Source: Acanthaster planci
Lineage: Eukaryota > Echinodermata > Asteroidea > Valvatida > Acanthasteridae
Assembly (NCBI RefSeq): GCF_001949145.1
Contig: NW_019091536.1
Span: forward strand, 10,180 to 74,179
Reading direction: 5' to 3'
DNA: 64,000 bases
Shown in pieces: positions 24,501 to 39,500 of the stretch. The notes below the pieces were generated by a model. It had not been told where the DNA came from, did not search any database, and was given only the letters and a program-made list of their open reading frames with translations. A program made the translations under genes and the position numbers. Positions within the stretch are counted from its first letter, which is position 1. Each line of letters starts with the position of its first letter.

Positions 24501-27500
24501 AACGGATGTGGTGTCCGTGCAGTAATGCTTACTTGGGGGGAGGGTGGCATGCTCAGTATTGTGGAAGTTGATGTAACTTACATACTGCACCCTCCAGCCT
24601 CTTTGCTGAGAATAAAGTTGTCAGTGAAATTAATGTCAAAAAGGATTATACTACCGGGGGTAGTACATGTAGATGAAAAATGATGGGGAAAGATAACACA
24701 GGGTCCAAAAAAAGAGAAGCCAAAGAAGTTGAGCTGGCTTGTAAAATTTGGTATTTAAATATTGTTTGTCAATGTAAACATTTAAGTTTAGGACCATATG
24801 TATTATTTTGTTACTCAATTTGTATTGATTACATGTACATGTGTATTTGGCTTAAAGTTTGTGAAACTTTAGGCTTCTTTTAAAAAACTCAGTTGGCAAA
24901 AATTCCTGACCAAAAAGTCTCACAAAACTCAAGCAAAAAATGTTGGTTAAGTACCAAAAGGTTGTTATTGAAATGGATGACATAAATTTTGAAGACACTT
25001 GGGCATGTTAGGGAAGAAGTCTTCAAGACAGACCACTTGCTTCTGTGTTAATAATTACATGTAAATCTTGCATGGAAATTAACAGAAAAAAAGGAGTCAA
25101 TTGGTAAATCGAACCTGTGATCAAAGAGACAGTGGTGTACAGATCAGAAAATTCTTTTGGAAAACTTGGCGGCATATGATACATGTGCACTTCAGTTTAC
25201 AAGATGAAAGGAAGTGCCCATCTGTAATGTTACTTGCACTGTCAACCATTCTAGCCATCTCTTCCTAGTGGCGCTGAGAGAATTGGGTCAAATCAATAAA
25301 TGCACATGTGGTTAATGTCTGTTTGAATTCAGGAAATAGACCTTCCTGAATTTTGTGTTGTGTTGATAACATACATACATGTCCCGGTACAGGTATATGT
25401 ATACATGTAGTTCAGGAAAGTTTCTTCATCATTGGATTGATGTTACATGTACATGTACAATGTACACTATATATGTATATTGTCAGTGGGTGGGAGCCTG
25501 AGCAGTGTTGTACCGGTAGCCATGTACAGTGCAGATGTACCGTATATGTACGTGTACATGTATGTACCGAATGTGTGGCTGTGCAAGACCATCTTACTGG
25601 TATCATGTAAACAGAGTTTTGTAAGTGACAATGTGAAGTTCTACATCTACATGTACATGAAAGTGTCAGGCTTACATGTCAGGCTTACTGTTCTTATGCA
25701 CGTCATGCTCACATGGGACCAGACTTCAAGTGCATTTTTCAATTTGTGGTTTCATTGTTTGGGTGATTTCTTATTGAAACTGCCAGCAGAATGCCCACTA
25801 CTGTAAATTTGTGCACTAATTTCACAAAAATTATGCTCTGATTTCCAAACATACATACATGTACATGGAAATGGAGACAGGTTGACATTGAACAGACTTG
25901 TAATGACTCTGGTCTCTGTCTCCACAGAGTGCTACTGAAGTCACAACTTTGAAGCTCAGGACAGGATATGTATAACATGTACCGGTAAATGACTGGACTT
26001 AGCGGTACGTGTACAGTGTACATGCACATGTGCGTCAGTGCTACCAAATGACTTGACTTGAGGCAGTAAATGTACATTAGAATGACTTGACTTGACTCGG
26101 ATCAAGATTTTACAACTCTGTAAAAAGATACCAAGACTACATGTACTGTACATGTACATGTAGTTTTAGATCTACATGTATTTTGTTTGTGGTGCAGTAT
26201 TTCATGATTGAGTCACATGAACCACATCTCCAGCATTGGAACTGCAAGGGGTGTTTACTCCTACCGGTAGTTTTGTGACATAAGTTGTACATGTATATAT
26301 CCCCATTCATCAAATGGCAATTTTTAGCAGAGATTTGGTTTTGACTATTTCCAGGAAGTTGCTCACACAACATACATGTACAATGTAGGGTACCGGTAGC
26401 AACTACTGTAAGTCTGGCCTGTCCCCATGCCCAGCAAAAATGTACTGGTATTGTTTGATACAAGGCAGCTCTTTTAAACTGAAAATTTGGTCGTGTACAT
26501 GTAGATAAAGTTTGTACTGGTAAGAAGACTGGTTTCCCCTGAGAGTAATTTCGTTGAGCAAGGAATGCTGCAGCATCCTGTAATGGAATACCCATGTGCT
26601 ATTGAAGTTTTTCTCTGGTGTGCATGGAAACGTGAAAGAGAATACACCCTGTTTGGTGCAGCTCTTTTGTTCACAGAATTTTATGAAGAAAAAGAAGGGG
26701 GGGGGGGAGAATCCTGTCATCATATTTCCCCAAGCAGACACTTTGATCCATTATGTTCTACATTGCCTCATGGATTTCCTGGAACTTGCCACTTCCGGGT
26801 GAAAGAAGGCCTGGCGGAACTTGGCTCACGTAATATCAGCTGATTGTCACAGTAGATACAGTACCGGTACCTGCGTACAACGGCTACTTAGCACAGGCAT
26901 GCTGCTGTTTTGTTATTACCAACACTGAGCTGGATTTTGGCTTCATGTACGTGTACCTGGAGACTGCTCCTTTCTTAACATCCTGGGCAGGTTTTTTTTT
27001 TTTTTCAAGGAATCCTGTCTACGTACATCAGTGAAAAGATTCCAACGTTGTTTGTGGTTGTGCAATCTTTTGGGAGCACTGCCTTATTTAGTTCCATCTA
27101 CTTCATTGACTGTCAACAAGTGACATGCTTTTTTCCCCACTTTAACTGCTTTGGTCTAAAATTTATACGCAAGCCCAAAGACCATCATTCAATGACAATA
27201 TTGAACTGCACAGTCTTTGTACATGTAAACGTGAGTGATAGGTGTACATGTACTGTACGTTGTTGCAAAGTGTACATAAGTGATAGGAGGAGGTCTGTCC
27301 ACAGCAAAGACATTTGACTCTGAAATAAGTGAACATGGTGAAACGCTCGTTGGTGCTGTAATTGGATTTGAGAACTTGGTACTAAGTTCTGAATTCTATA
27401 AGTTGATGCTACCGGTAGGCTCACAGTTTGCGTTGAACTTGTTCCAGTGATTGGCTTTAAAAAGAAGTTTAACCTGTTGCCGAAGTGTGACATTATACCT

Positions 27501-30500
27501 GGACGTTCACCACTTTTTTCTACTTGCGACGATACAATACGTGACGGTGTACATTGTGACCATGCTACATGTACCGGTAGTAGCTGCCCCAGGCATGGAT
27601 ACCAGAACAGCTCTCGATAAGACCATATGGGTTGTCGTTGGAATGACGGGGGATTGTAGTGAGGAGAACACGGAGCAAGAGGCCGCAGAGGGAGAACTCT
27701 TTGAAGTAAGTCTGGACACGCTGGCCAAATGGTTTGCTGTGTTAAAGGGTACTCGGATACATTTGTGTTTGGGTCTGGGGAATTCAGATGCTAATTGTGT
27801 ATGATAGCACCAGTACATGTAGGAGTATACCTTTTTGTACATCATGATGTATACGTGTACATTTGTACATGTACCAGTATGTGGACCGTGTACAGCACGG
27901 ATTCCTTTGATATGAAAAATGCAGTATCTTCATGTGTACAGTATGTACCTTGATGATGGCCTTTTTCTTGGATTTATTGTTTGAAATGATGTGAATACGT
28001 GTGTACGTGTTACGGTATTTTAAAGATAATATTTCAATTGAGACTGGTATGTTCATTTGGCCATATTGTACAAAGAGTTCGCTGCATCTTGTACTGGTAC
28101 ATTGTACATGTGTATGGGTAATTCTAGACATTAGGGGTCCATTCTTTTTGTGTGTGTGTCCCTGTCACATCTGACATTGATAATGTAAGTTCAAAAACCT
28201 TTTCTAATTTCTAAGAGTGATGAATTAACGCAAATTACATGTACCTGCCAAACAAATACTTTGGACCCCTAATTTGTGGGATTACCCAATCTTTTTTTAC
28301 ATACATATACATACACTGTACCAGTACATGTACATGTACGGTACATGTACATGTACCGGTACATTCACACGTACAGTGTACCGGTACATGTATACACGCA
28401 TACATGTACATATACATGTTATAAGTATACATGTACATGTACCGGTAAGTGCGTTGCGAGTATTTAGAGTAGAGTACATGTACAATGTAAGTGTACATGT
28501 ACATGTCTACAACATGTTATATATATACATGTACATACCGGTAGTATACAGGTATACTTATGGCAGGTTCCTCAAAATATGGACCATTAGACCAACTTTG
28601 GGGGTTCAGTTTTCCTGAAGTGAACAGCAGTGAATTAATTTCCAATGTTTGATGTAATGAGGGAAGTCATGGCTGATATCTGGAACAATGATGACCGTGT
28701 TAACCTTTCAACTTAATTGGAGTTAATTAATTAAAGTCTCGAATGTTAGCAATTTTGAGGGACGTGGTCTCCCTGTTAAAATCCGAGCCAATAGAATTTA
28801 CTGAGGAGTACACATGTACATGTACAGCACATGTACAGCACATGTATGCACGTGTACCGGGTACACTATTGCAATGTATCGGGGTATCAACATGTGCCTT
28901 TCTTTCTGTTGTGACTTGTCAAAGTGCTTACATGTATGTGCCTTAACCTGAAACATGCATTTACACAAATATGTCACTGCAGTACCGGGTACATGTACAT
29001 TGCCTTGAATTTGAATGCACATATTCATACTGAGCTCTGCCCCCCCCCATGATAACACAGAGACCCAAGGTTTACCGTATCTTGAAACAGTTTCTCCCAG
29101 TAGGATTATACAGACTGGCTTTGAGCCCACAACCTGTAGCCCTGCTTGCATGTATATGTACATATGTAGCGGTACATGTACAGTACATGTACCTTATGTA
29201 AGCCTGTGAAGATACCGGTACTATATGAACAAAAGCACAATGTCTCTAACGATAACAAAATGTACATACTTAATGTCCCATAGAGATTCAACTTCATTGG
29301 TGGACATGAAGTTTGCAGAGAAAACTTCTAGAGCAGGTTTTGTTTAAAGTCTGAAAGTGTACACACTTTGGCTATATTCTCAACTGAAGTATTGAAGACT
29401 GGTCCAAATCAAATGTACTTATTTTGTAAAATGTACCGTATTTTTGTGTCTCATCCCTACCCCAGGCCACCCATCTATTTCTGGATCATCTAAACAGAGT
29501 ACGAGCAGAGTACAATGTGGCACCGGTATCGTGGAAGACGGCTGTGCGCTTTTTAATGGCAAGGAAGTTTGACGTGAAGAGGGCGTTAGAACTGTTCAAG
29601 AACCATGCGGTAAGTGACCGGCTGGAATGGCCAGGATTTGAGAGGGTTAGATTCTTTTTCGTCAAAGGATACCGTACATAAACACTGTAGATCATGTTTA
29701 TTTAACCTTTCGTGTACATGTATCCCACATGTACATGTGTACATGTATGGTGTTTCAGCAGAGATGCATTGCCAAAGTACTCATTTCACAGTTTTGGTGG
29801 TTAAGTTTTATGCCGTGTTTTTTGTTTTGCGTACCGATATGTGTACAATTTGTCAAACGCAAAGTGCAGTTTTCCCATTGTACAGAATTGCTATAGCCTA
29901 CTATGTTTGGAGTTTACCCTAACTGAACCTTGGGATTTGAGAAGAAGATTCAGTGCAAGTGGAGCGATATTGTATGGGACAAGAATCATTTCTCGGTCAG
30001 TATAATGAGTGACCCACTTAATAAAATGTGCAATAAGTCAGGAGTGTTGGTGTGAATAGTGGTCACTTGGGCAGATTGAAAAGTTGGTTTGAAACTGATC
30101 CCTGGTATTTGTGGTTTGACATTTTCAAGTTATTTTATTAGTACAGTTGGAAAGTACAGTACTGTTTGCATGCACTCTGTAATGTGAGTTGTAAGTGGAA
30201 TTTCTTTGGGCATTAAGTACCAGTAATCTTTTTCACTGATCTCAAAAGTGTCAGTTTCCTCCATCTTGATAATTTTTGGAGCCGTTTGTTAAAATTTATT
30301 CCAGCAGTATCATGTTTTTCAAGCCTACATGTACAATGTACACGTACATGTAACTACATGTACATGTATGCAAATTGTTCAAATTTGTGAAAGTTGACCA
30401 CATCACCATTATTTATGCAAAAGATAGCAAGCACAGAAAAACAACATGTTTCCTGAACTGTTGAATTTGATCTTCAGATGGTTTTGTCCAGTATCATCTC

Positions 30501-33500
30501 CATGAGCATGGCCATAACAGGAGAAGGAATTTCACACACTTAAATCAGTTGGAACTGTCATACAAATTTGCATCTCCCTCCCCTCCGGATGGATGGATGG
30601 AAAGGCGATCTTTTATCATGCTGTTTTTGTTCAGGTTCTGTTGCGAGACTGGCATTGCAAATGAACTGACCAGGTGCCTGAAAGAAGCATTTCGGACACC
30701 GTATAGCTAAACCAAGACTTCCTGGACAAAGGTTTTACTTGATCCACGCGACCTTTGCATTTCCTGTTGTAACTTTTTTGCCTTTTGCTTCTGAGATTTC
30801 ATTCAGAACTTGTAACCAACCGATTCAGTTGTCAGTCGCGTGTGCCCCAGATGCATATGGGTAAATTTGGCTACAATCTTGGGTGAAAAGTGTTCCTACA
30901 TGTACATGTACACAACATTGGAGGAATCTAGTTGATTTTGGCTGCACAGATGTGCCCTTTTACTAAAACTTTGGCTGTCGCTGACAATCTACATGGTTGG
31001 AACCCTGAAACCCTCAGTCCTCCTGTTCAATTGAAAAAACAGCAACACTGTTTTGAACATGTAGCTTCATTTTCATTTGAAACCTGGGAGACTGTCCAGG
31101 ACTAGTTTACCTTGAGTTGAAAAAAAAAAAACCACACTCGCATAACAAACAGTGACTCCAACAACACATCTCCTAGTCCAGACACCCCTCTGGCTAAGAC
31201 CTTGCTGTTGTTGCTTCACCTTAAAGACTCATCATTAAAAAGTATGAAAAAAAAACATGAAATTTACTCTCAAGTACTGGTAGTGCACAAGTTTGTGGCA
31301 TTCTACTGTATTTGCACTTTTGGTGCAGGTTTAACCCTAACCCTCCTCAATCCTCCAAAATTTTTGGAGGATTTCGGAGGATTGAGGGAGAATCCAATTT
31401 TGTTCACCCCGGAAGGATTGAGGAGGGTCCCTAGCAAAAAGGACCTACATGTAAGGGGTTTGGGTTAAAGCCGGTAGCGGAGCACTGTACCCGTACCGGG
31501 TACATACATGTACATGTACACATACATGTACAAGTACAAAACCAGTAATGTGAGCAATTTCAGTTTTTATCCTGTACCATGTCTGACCTCTCTCGAAAAT
31601 CCATGAAGAATTTTTACCACAACACAAAGGGCCTTTCAGTTGTTGCGTTGCCCACATGGCAGTGAAAAGGGATTTTTTTTTTGTTTTGCTGTCAACCCAC
31701 TGGTACCAAGTGGGTCAACTGCTGGTCCAGACAGTGTTTGTAATGCAGAGCTGCACTTTGAATTGATTTATAGTGTGTTTGACAATTGCACTGAGTACAT
31801 GTACCCATTACCTGTATATTAGCATTCCATGAGATGATTCCTAATTACCGGGTAGACAAGCAAGCTGATTATGGCTCAGGTTTTATTGGAAGGTGTTATT
31901 GCTTTTGGCACCAGTACCCCTGTCCCCAAGCAGTTCTGTAGAATCTATTTGCAGTCAGAATGGTGAACTTTCCTACCCAATAAGAATAGTTGACTATGAA
32001 ACATTGCGTTCATTGAATGATGAGTTACATGTACATCACACACCAAACAACAGGAACCACAAACTACTGATTACTGGCACACAAGTTCATGTACTGTACA
32101 TGTGTAATTCTGTTGTCTGTTTTGGAAAGCCTTTAAATTGTTTCTGGTACAGTACTGTACATGTACATGTATGTTTGTCATGTTCCTGGAATTCTTGAAA
32201 ATATTTGCTTTTTCTGTTCAGCTCCATGTTCCAGTGCATTGGTGCTGTGGTACAGTATATTGGTATGTACCGGTACGTACACGTACATGTACCGGTACAT
32301 GTACCACACTCAGTGGACATGTGCTGTAGTTTGAATCTGATTTTAAATATTTGTAATGCATATGATTGCCTGAAAATTACATGCAGATTGAAATTACATA
32401 CCGGTACTGAAATCACGTGTACCGGGTAATCATACATATACATGTACATGTATGCCATGTACATGTACACTACTTGTGTACATGTAAATACTCTTTCTGA
32501 TATCTGGTGAACTACTCAGTAGTACAAGTCTGCAGCCATGTACCGGCACAGTACCTGTATCATTTTTTGGGGATGTTTAAAAACTGTATTTACTTAGATG
32601 TACTTTTATTATCCGTTATGTGCAAGATGACGTCTAAACATGCAGGGATTACCGTACCTGTGTTGAAGCGCAGAGGACATTTAAACATGTTCCAGCAAAT
32701 TCTGTACATCTTGCCCTGTGATGTCTGGTAGTCCTCATGCTCAAGTTTTTCCCATTGAGTTTGTACACACACACACTGGGTCAAAATGGTTCTTGGAGGT
32801 TTAGAGCGTGTACTGTGCTCGAGCGGCTATGCCAGGCCATGGATGGGCGTTGTAGCAAATTTGTCACTCCGCAACATAGCGCCAACAGAATTTTCAAAAA
32901 TATTAAGACAAATCTTGAACAAATGACTTCAGGGATCAGTATTTGTTTGTAATTTCCAGTTTTATAGAGGACTTATGGTTTGTAATGAGACATGTTACCG
33001 GTATCTCTAAAATGGTCTTGCACAGGGAAAGAAATTGTGGAGGTACAAAAATGTACCGGTAGGCCTTCACTTTGTTAAAGGACAATTTCTTTGTTTAGGC
33101 ATACTGGGACTGATTTGTGGAGACGTTTCTTTGTCCCCATAATGTTTTTGGTCCCCATAGAAATAGGTGAAATTTTGTGTACCCGGTATGTCCTCACAAC
33201 TAAGGAACAAGACTGTGTGTACATTTCATGTGTATTGAACATAGTCTTCTTTTTAAACCAAAATTCATTAGACTTTTTTGGTGGTTGCTTTTACTTGTAA
33301 TTTCTGAGGTGTGTTTATAATTCTGGTGTTTTCCATTTGCACTCACAGGCACTGAGACAAAGGGAAGGCCTCAGCCACTTATCACCCACAGAAGAACCAC
33401 TCAGCAGAGAGCTCCTCAGTGGGAAGTTCACCATTTTGGTAAGTTCTCAAGAAGCTAGTGGGAAGAGTAAAGGGAATTCAGAGCTTTCAAGGCAGTCAGT

Positions 33501-36500
33501 TAGTGACGATAATGGAATATGAGTCGGGAATGGGCAAGGTAAAGAATGAAGGCTTATGTGTGTGTGAAGATAGGCTGATTCCTTTAATGTCACCTCCTTG
33601 GGGCGTTGCTTTGCGGACAGCAACGTTAGACTAAAAAGGCCACCACAGTGGGAGATCTCTTCATGTACAGTGTAGTAACAGCCCAACAGCATCCTTGCTG
33701 AGATCCCTTCCAGTACACTCAAACAACTTCCGCCTCACAGAAAGCCAGTGGGAATTCCGTGCACTGAAACTGCCCAGAATTATCAAGCCCCTTGAGTACC
33801 AGTAGCTTTGCCCTTCCCCCCTCTCCTTTCAAACCATCCAAAACCTCTCTGCGGACTTTGATGGATCAGGGAGGGTTAATATATTGGTTTGTTTTCCCCA
33901 TCCTGCTCCTATCCCCCAGCCTCACAGAGACACGACGGGGGCGGCCATCGCGTTGTTCTCGGCCAAGCTGCATGCTCCCAATGCGGTCCCCATGCAAGCC
34001 GTCCTACAGGCCGTGGTGTTCCAGCTTGACCATGCGTTGTCAGAGTAAGTCTTCTTCATTTCATCTGCTGCATTAGGCTCTCCTTGGCCAAATCAGTCGT
34101 ATGTTTCAAATGGGAAAAAAAAGAAGCTACACTTAAAACAATTTTGAAAATTGAAAACCAGTGGAAAACCCTAATCCCTAAGGTATTTTTGTTGAAAAGA
34201 TTGACTCTTCAATTGTGTAAAATCAATCTTTACTGTAAACCACTGATACATGTACATGTATGTGCTGTACATATACCGGTACCTTGTGCGCTGAGCAGAA
34301 ATGGGACTTCAGCTCTAGTCGACCAGAAGATGGTAAATTACAATCCTGAATCCATTAAAATTCTGCAAACCCAGGTCTTGTGTTTCAGCAGATGGGGTTA
34401 CCATTCCAGGAAATGGTACGGTATACATGTAGCCAGATGTTACAGCTATAACGTAAATGCGGGTCCTTTGGTTTGTCTTTCTTACTTAATTAATAGACTT
34501 TTCTTGTGTGTGGTTTGGTGGGTGAGGAACTTAATGTGTATGTACATGTAACTTTCTTTATTGGTTTTCACAAAGTCGGTTTTGACAAACTACAGTCTGA
34601 GTATTGTTTGGTCTAGTCGATGTGACCCCCAGTCTTGTGCACTGAGGTAAATTTTTGTTAATACTCCTTGGCAAGCTTCGGTCATGAGAAAGTAGCCTTT
34701 TTTTTCTTAATTTTTGGGGTTGGACAGTTGGGGTGGGTATTACACCTGTGCAGTGCAGTTACCATTGATCCGTCATCATGTACATTGATGTTGCAATATT
34801 CGTTGCTCCTTAAGCGTGGTAAGTGAAGAAATTAAGAAAACATAAAATAAAAATACTGCTTTTCCACTAAAAGAGTCTAATTCCTGCTGACATTTCTTAC
34901 GAGATCCTATTCATCACTACTGCCTGGAGGGGGAAAACAGTCCCCTTGGCATTTTCATTTCCTCGGTTTGCACAGCAACTGCAATCTCTCCCCCAGATTG
35001 TCAGTCCCAACTCATCCGTCAGTTTATCGCCAGCCCATACTGTATCATCCAGGTTGTTGACTGAAGCGCATTGCCTGAGCTGATATGCCACGGTAGATTG
35101 TCTGTCACTGCGTTGTTGAAGTATTGATTGGGTTATTAGCCATCAAGATTTCCCGTGAGTCATTCGAGGAAAGACGGGCTTAGCTGGGATCGGAATAGGG
35201 ATCAGGGTGGCTTAGTGCCTATCACTTTTTAAATGTTGTGCCCGGATTGACAATCGGAATCATTGAGTTGGGGAAATTTTCCCATTGTCAGAAAGTAAAG
35301 TCAAATATTTGCAGAGATACATTGTACGTGTACCCAGTCATTCTTTACATTTTGTGTTAAAATGTACCTTTAATAACAAATTTTATTTTTTCTTTTGGTA
35401 ATTTTGATTCTTGAATGGAAATTAGGAACAAGTAATTGCCAAAGTGAAACTTGTTGTGAGTATTAAAGTTTGTAATTAAGATCACTTGTACATGTACCGG
35501 TATGTCCAGGTATGAGTACCAATACTTATTCTTCAAGTTTGCAAAATGGATTGCCATGACAACTGGAAAGAATCTTATCTGTGTTGCGAACAAGTACAGT
35601 AGAACGTCGCTATACCAAAAACCGCTATACTGAACATTGAACGGCTGTACCGAACATCGTCCTTGGCTCTCAATAGTTTGTGCACAAAAGCTACCGAACA
35701 TAATGCAGTTGCAAATAAACCGAGATTCGCCACAGCATGCATCAGAGATCGATCCCGAGCGGTAGCTTCACTACTTTTAGGATAAACTAAATATCAATTT
35801 CGTAACTCAAGATTTAATAAATAACAAAAATAATTAACAGATACATTTCTAGAAACTTCAAACGTGAATGCAACTGCAAAACATCACAAAAACAGCGAAT
35901 CACAGTATTACAAGAGGGTGCACTTCAGTTAGACAAGAAAGGGTGCTATTCAACATGGCAACGAAATGTTTGGCAGTTAATTTCACTATACCGAACAACC
36001 GCTGTACTGAACATTTAGCGTGGACCCCGTCGTGTTCGTTATAACGGCGTTCCACTGTATAGATTGCTCAAGTTATTATCATTCACGTGTTGCCACTCCA
36101 AATGCATGTCAGACTTACATGTACATGTACGGTACATGTGTAATTATTGTACCACTGTAAAGCTCTGAATTCTCAGGGGGTGAAATTTTGGTCAGACATT
36201 GGATATTTTCCAACCAGTTCAATAGTGGGTACCGGTACCTTTAAAAATGGATGACGGGCTACACATGACAGCTCATCTGACCTTGATAAATCAGCAGACT
36301 AAAAAATGCCAATGTTTAAGCACATTGTGTGTATTAATGCCCCCTCTGCATTCCTAGACCACAGCTTGAAATCAGGCAGAGAATATTTATGGTTGACAAA
36401 GCAGAACTGTCAGTGTCAGGTATAAAGACAGATAGTCTTACTCAGGCTCTGTCCAAAAAGTGCGCTCGTAAAACCACAAACATGCATGTACTGGTATTCA

Positions 36501-39500
36501 TAGTTTTGCACATTCATTTTACTCGGGAAGGAAGTTAAAGGTCTTTTATTTGCCAGTGGTTTACGGGTATATGTGGCCTAGCGAATGTACAATATGCACT
36601 GCACGGGTATGCTGTTGTGTAGCAAATAAATGTACGCATACATGTACATGTATGTTCACTCATTTGACAAGAAATTACTTTTATATACATGTGTACTAGC
36701 ATTGTCAGGTTGTTAATTTTTGTAAATCTGACGTCTGTGTTTTTGTGACCCTGAAAAAGTCCTCAGCAACTATTCACTGGGGATACAGAACTGATGAATT
36801 ATACACGTATGGGAAAATCACTGGAAAGAAGTTGCCACAAAGTTAAAAGCACTAAAAAAATATTGAAACATCAGAGTCAGTGCTGAATGTAAATGTACAT
36901 GTACTCAAGATTACAATGGTTGTGGTTTGTTTACTCACCAACTTGAAAAGTAATGACAGAGAAACATACATACCTATACCAAAATCATATCTGAAATAAA
37001 ATATCTTTTGGGAAAGGTATTCTTATCAGTGCTACCGGTAAATGAACCGAGAATAAACTGACCATGAGGCAATTAGGCAATAAGCCTCATCTCTCCCACA
37101 AATCTCCAAAATTTGCACCCCTGAGAACAGAGTTGACACTGTTACCGGTATGGGCTTTCTTGTCGGGAAAAAAGGAAGATGCACAGTTAATGTAAACATA
37201 AGCATAATCGAACGGAACAGGAGCAGCCAACGATTTCCCTTGTCTCTGAAATCAGAATCCTTGATTACTTGCAGTCGCTGAACATTTTGTGCTATCAGGT
37301 TACAAGCCAGGCAAATGTCTTAATGAAATTGCCGAGAGCAGTTGGGGAGAGAAAAAAAAAGGAGAAAGAGGCGCATGTGCAAGTATGCATGTAGTACGGG
37401 CACGTCGGCCTGCCAGCCAGGCTGGCCTTAAATTGTGAATTCCTTCGAAGATGGGGATGTGACACGTTCAAGCGCATGTGGATCTCTGGGCCAGAACTTC
37501 TGTTTTTCGCTGTCACGCCTGCCATTTCTCCATTGTCATTCTGGCATGCCGATTCCGGAGAGATTTTGTTTGGCACAATTTATGTTGCCTCTGGCTTCAC
37601 AAACAAACTCTCTCTTTGGGATGTCTCTACCGAATGGTGCACCAGATGCCAACATGTCTAAGAAAGCCAGGGCTTGTGTATGGCAGTCAAGAATGCTCTG
37701 AGATCTTTAAAACAGATGCAAAATGGATATTAATGGAGCATACAAAATACAGGAATCTTTTGAATGACTGTTTTTTCTTTCCTTCCGTTTTGCTTACTTT
37801 AGATGTGAAAAAGAATTGTACATGTACATGTACCGGTACATGTATATTCAAAGTTCATAGTGACACCAAAACATTTCTTGAGAAGGTGCAGGTGCATACA
37901 TTATGTACTTGCACAGTATTTGTTCATGATTCTTGAAATAAGTACGGTAGTTGCAACTTACAGTAGATAATTTTGTGTGATGGGTACGTACATGTACTGT
38001 ACATGTATATCTCATTGGGCAAATTTGAATATTGATGATATGTACAGTGTACACTGTACAGGTGCATGTATCTTACATTTCAAGTGAAAATGGTGAAATG
38101 TAGACAAGTGAGCCCACACTGAGCTTTACTTAATTGGCAACATCCAGTTAGCGATAGTCTCTCACCCTCACATCATTGCCAATCACCCCCTTCATTTGGT
38201 GCATACATGTACATGTATATGAACATGTATGAACATGTACATTGTACAATAGTGTACATTTTTGTTCAAGTGCAGGTTCAAATTTAATGTATTTCTTCAT
38301 GCACACGTACTAGTACATGTATATGTACATGTACCAGTACAGACACCCCTGTACATGTGTATGTACATGTACCGGTCCATATACATGTACAGCGTTCATG
38401 TATATTGCACCTGATGTGCGCAAACAGGTATGTGTGCCAGTGTCTGTAAATGGATGAATAGTGAGGATGACAGTAAATGGAAAACCGGTACTTCGCTACT
38501 CGCCGTCACCCAAAGTGGGACACCTGCAAGCCATTACTATATGCAGGATCGCTGCAAAGATTGACACCCTGCGAGCCATGACTGTATGCAGGGACGCTGT
38601 AAAGCTTTCAGGATGTTGGCGTCAAGTGTGATGCTTGCAATGGTCCGACCTTTGCATCCCTTTGGGGGGGGAGGAGGGAGGAATCTGAAGATGTTTTCCT
38701 GGCTCTTGTCGAAATTGCTTTAAAGAAGGATACTAGAGTTGTTATGCAGCGTGACACGTTCAGTTCTGGGCAGCCATCAGTGGCCCCAGTTAAATGAAAA
38801 GAAGACAGACGAGTAGGCAGAATGACATTGCTTGGGATAAACTTACAAAGTAAAAGCATGTAGAACCTTGTACTCCTAAAAGTTGCACGTGTTGATGGGT
38901 CTGCAGTGGTTGGGTTACATTTTGTGACAATATACAATGTACTTGTACACTATGCATGGGTATTAGGGGGTCCCTGTGAGCAACTACATGTAAATTATTT
39001 ACATGTTGGTTGTGGTTGTTCTTGTCATTGGTGAACGTTCCAGAGCTTTTCGATCTTGTCCAACATATACTGTTCATGTTCATCCACATTCTGCAACCAG
39101 TTTAGCTAGTTGCAGAATTTGGATTCACATACTGTACATGTACATGTGCAACAAGGTCACCATGCCATTTTTATCAAAGTTGGTAATGAAAAAATTAACA
39201 GTTTGTTTATCACTTTCTTTCTGAGCAAATAGTTCTCAAAACACTGCAACTAATTAACTTTTACATACATTTTGGAAGCTTGCTGCCAAATCTTTAAGCA
39301 ACCGGTATTACGTGAATGTACAGTGTACCGGTACCGTACATATGTACATGTACAATGTACATGTATGTACAAGGAACCGGTACCGTACATGCACATGTAT
39401 AGTGTACCGGTACGTGTTGATAAAGTCTATGAATACCATATTTTAAAAAGTCTGACATTTAGGGTCAATCAGCATTTAGAATGATGTTGACTTGTTGAGG

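Larger units (their letters stand above)
15563..29465 (+). other. PTPN9-like intron 1, 13.9 kb
   Basis: Holds a possible alternative first exon (27595-27705), one MITE, and many ACATGT/ACCGGT clusters (for example 19020-19110, 22200-22345, 25375-25570, 28300-28555). An AT-rich patch around 22880-22980 repeats CGAATATT-type words. No independent gene is visible on either strand. Confidence 0.85.

Noticed and set aside
25447-25806. 119-codon frame rich in Y-M-Y and H-V
   Set aside because: Translation of the ACATGT palindrome cluster; equivalent peptides appear on both strands at every such cluster.
29040-29145. Minus-strand tRNA-like B-box (GGGCTCAAAGCC)
   Set aside because: Two mismatches to the B-box and no A-box or arm structure.
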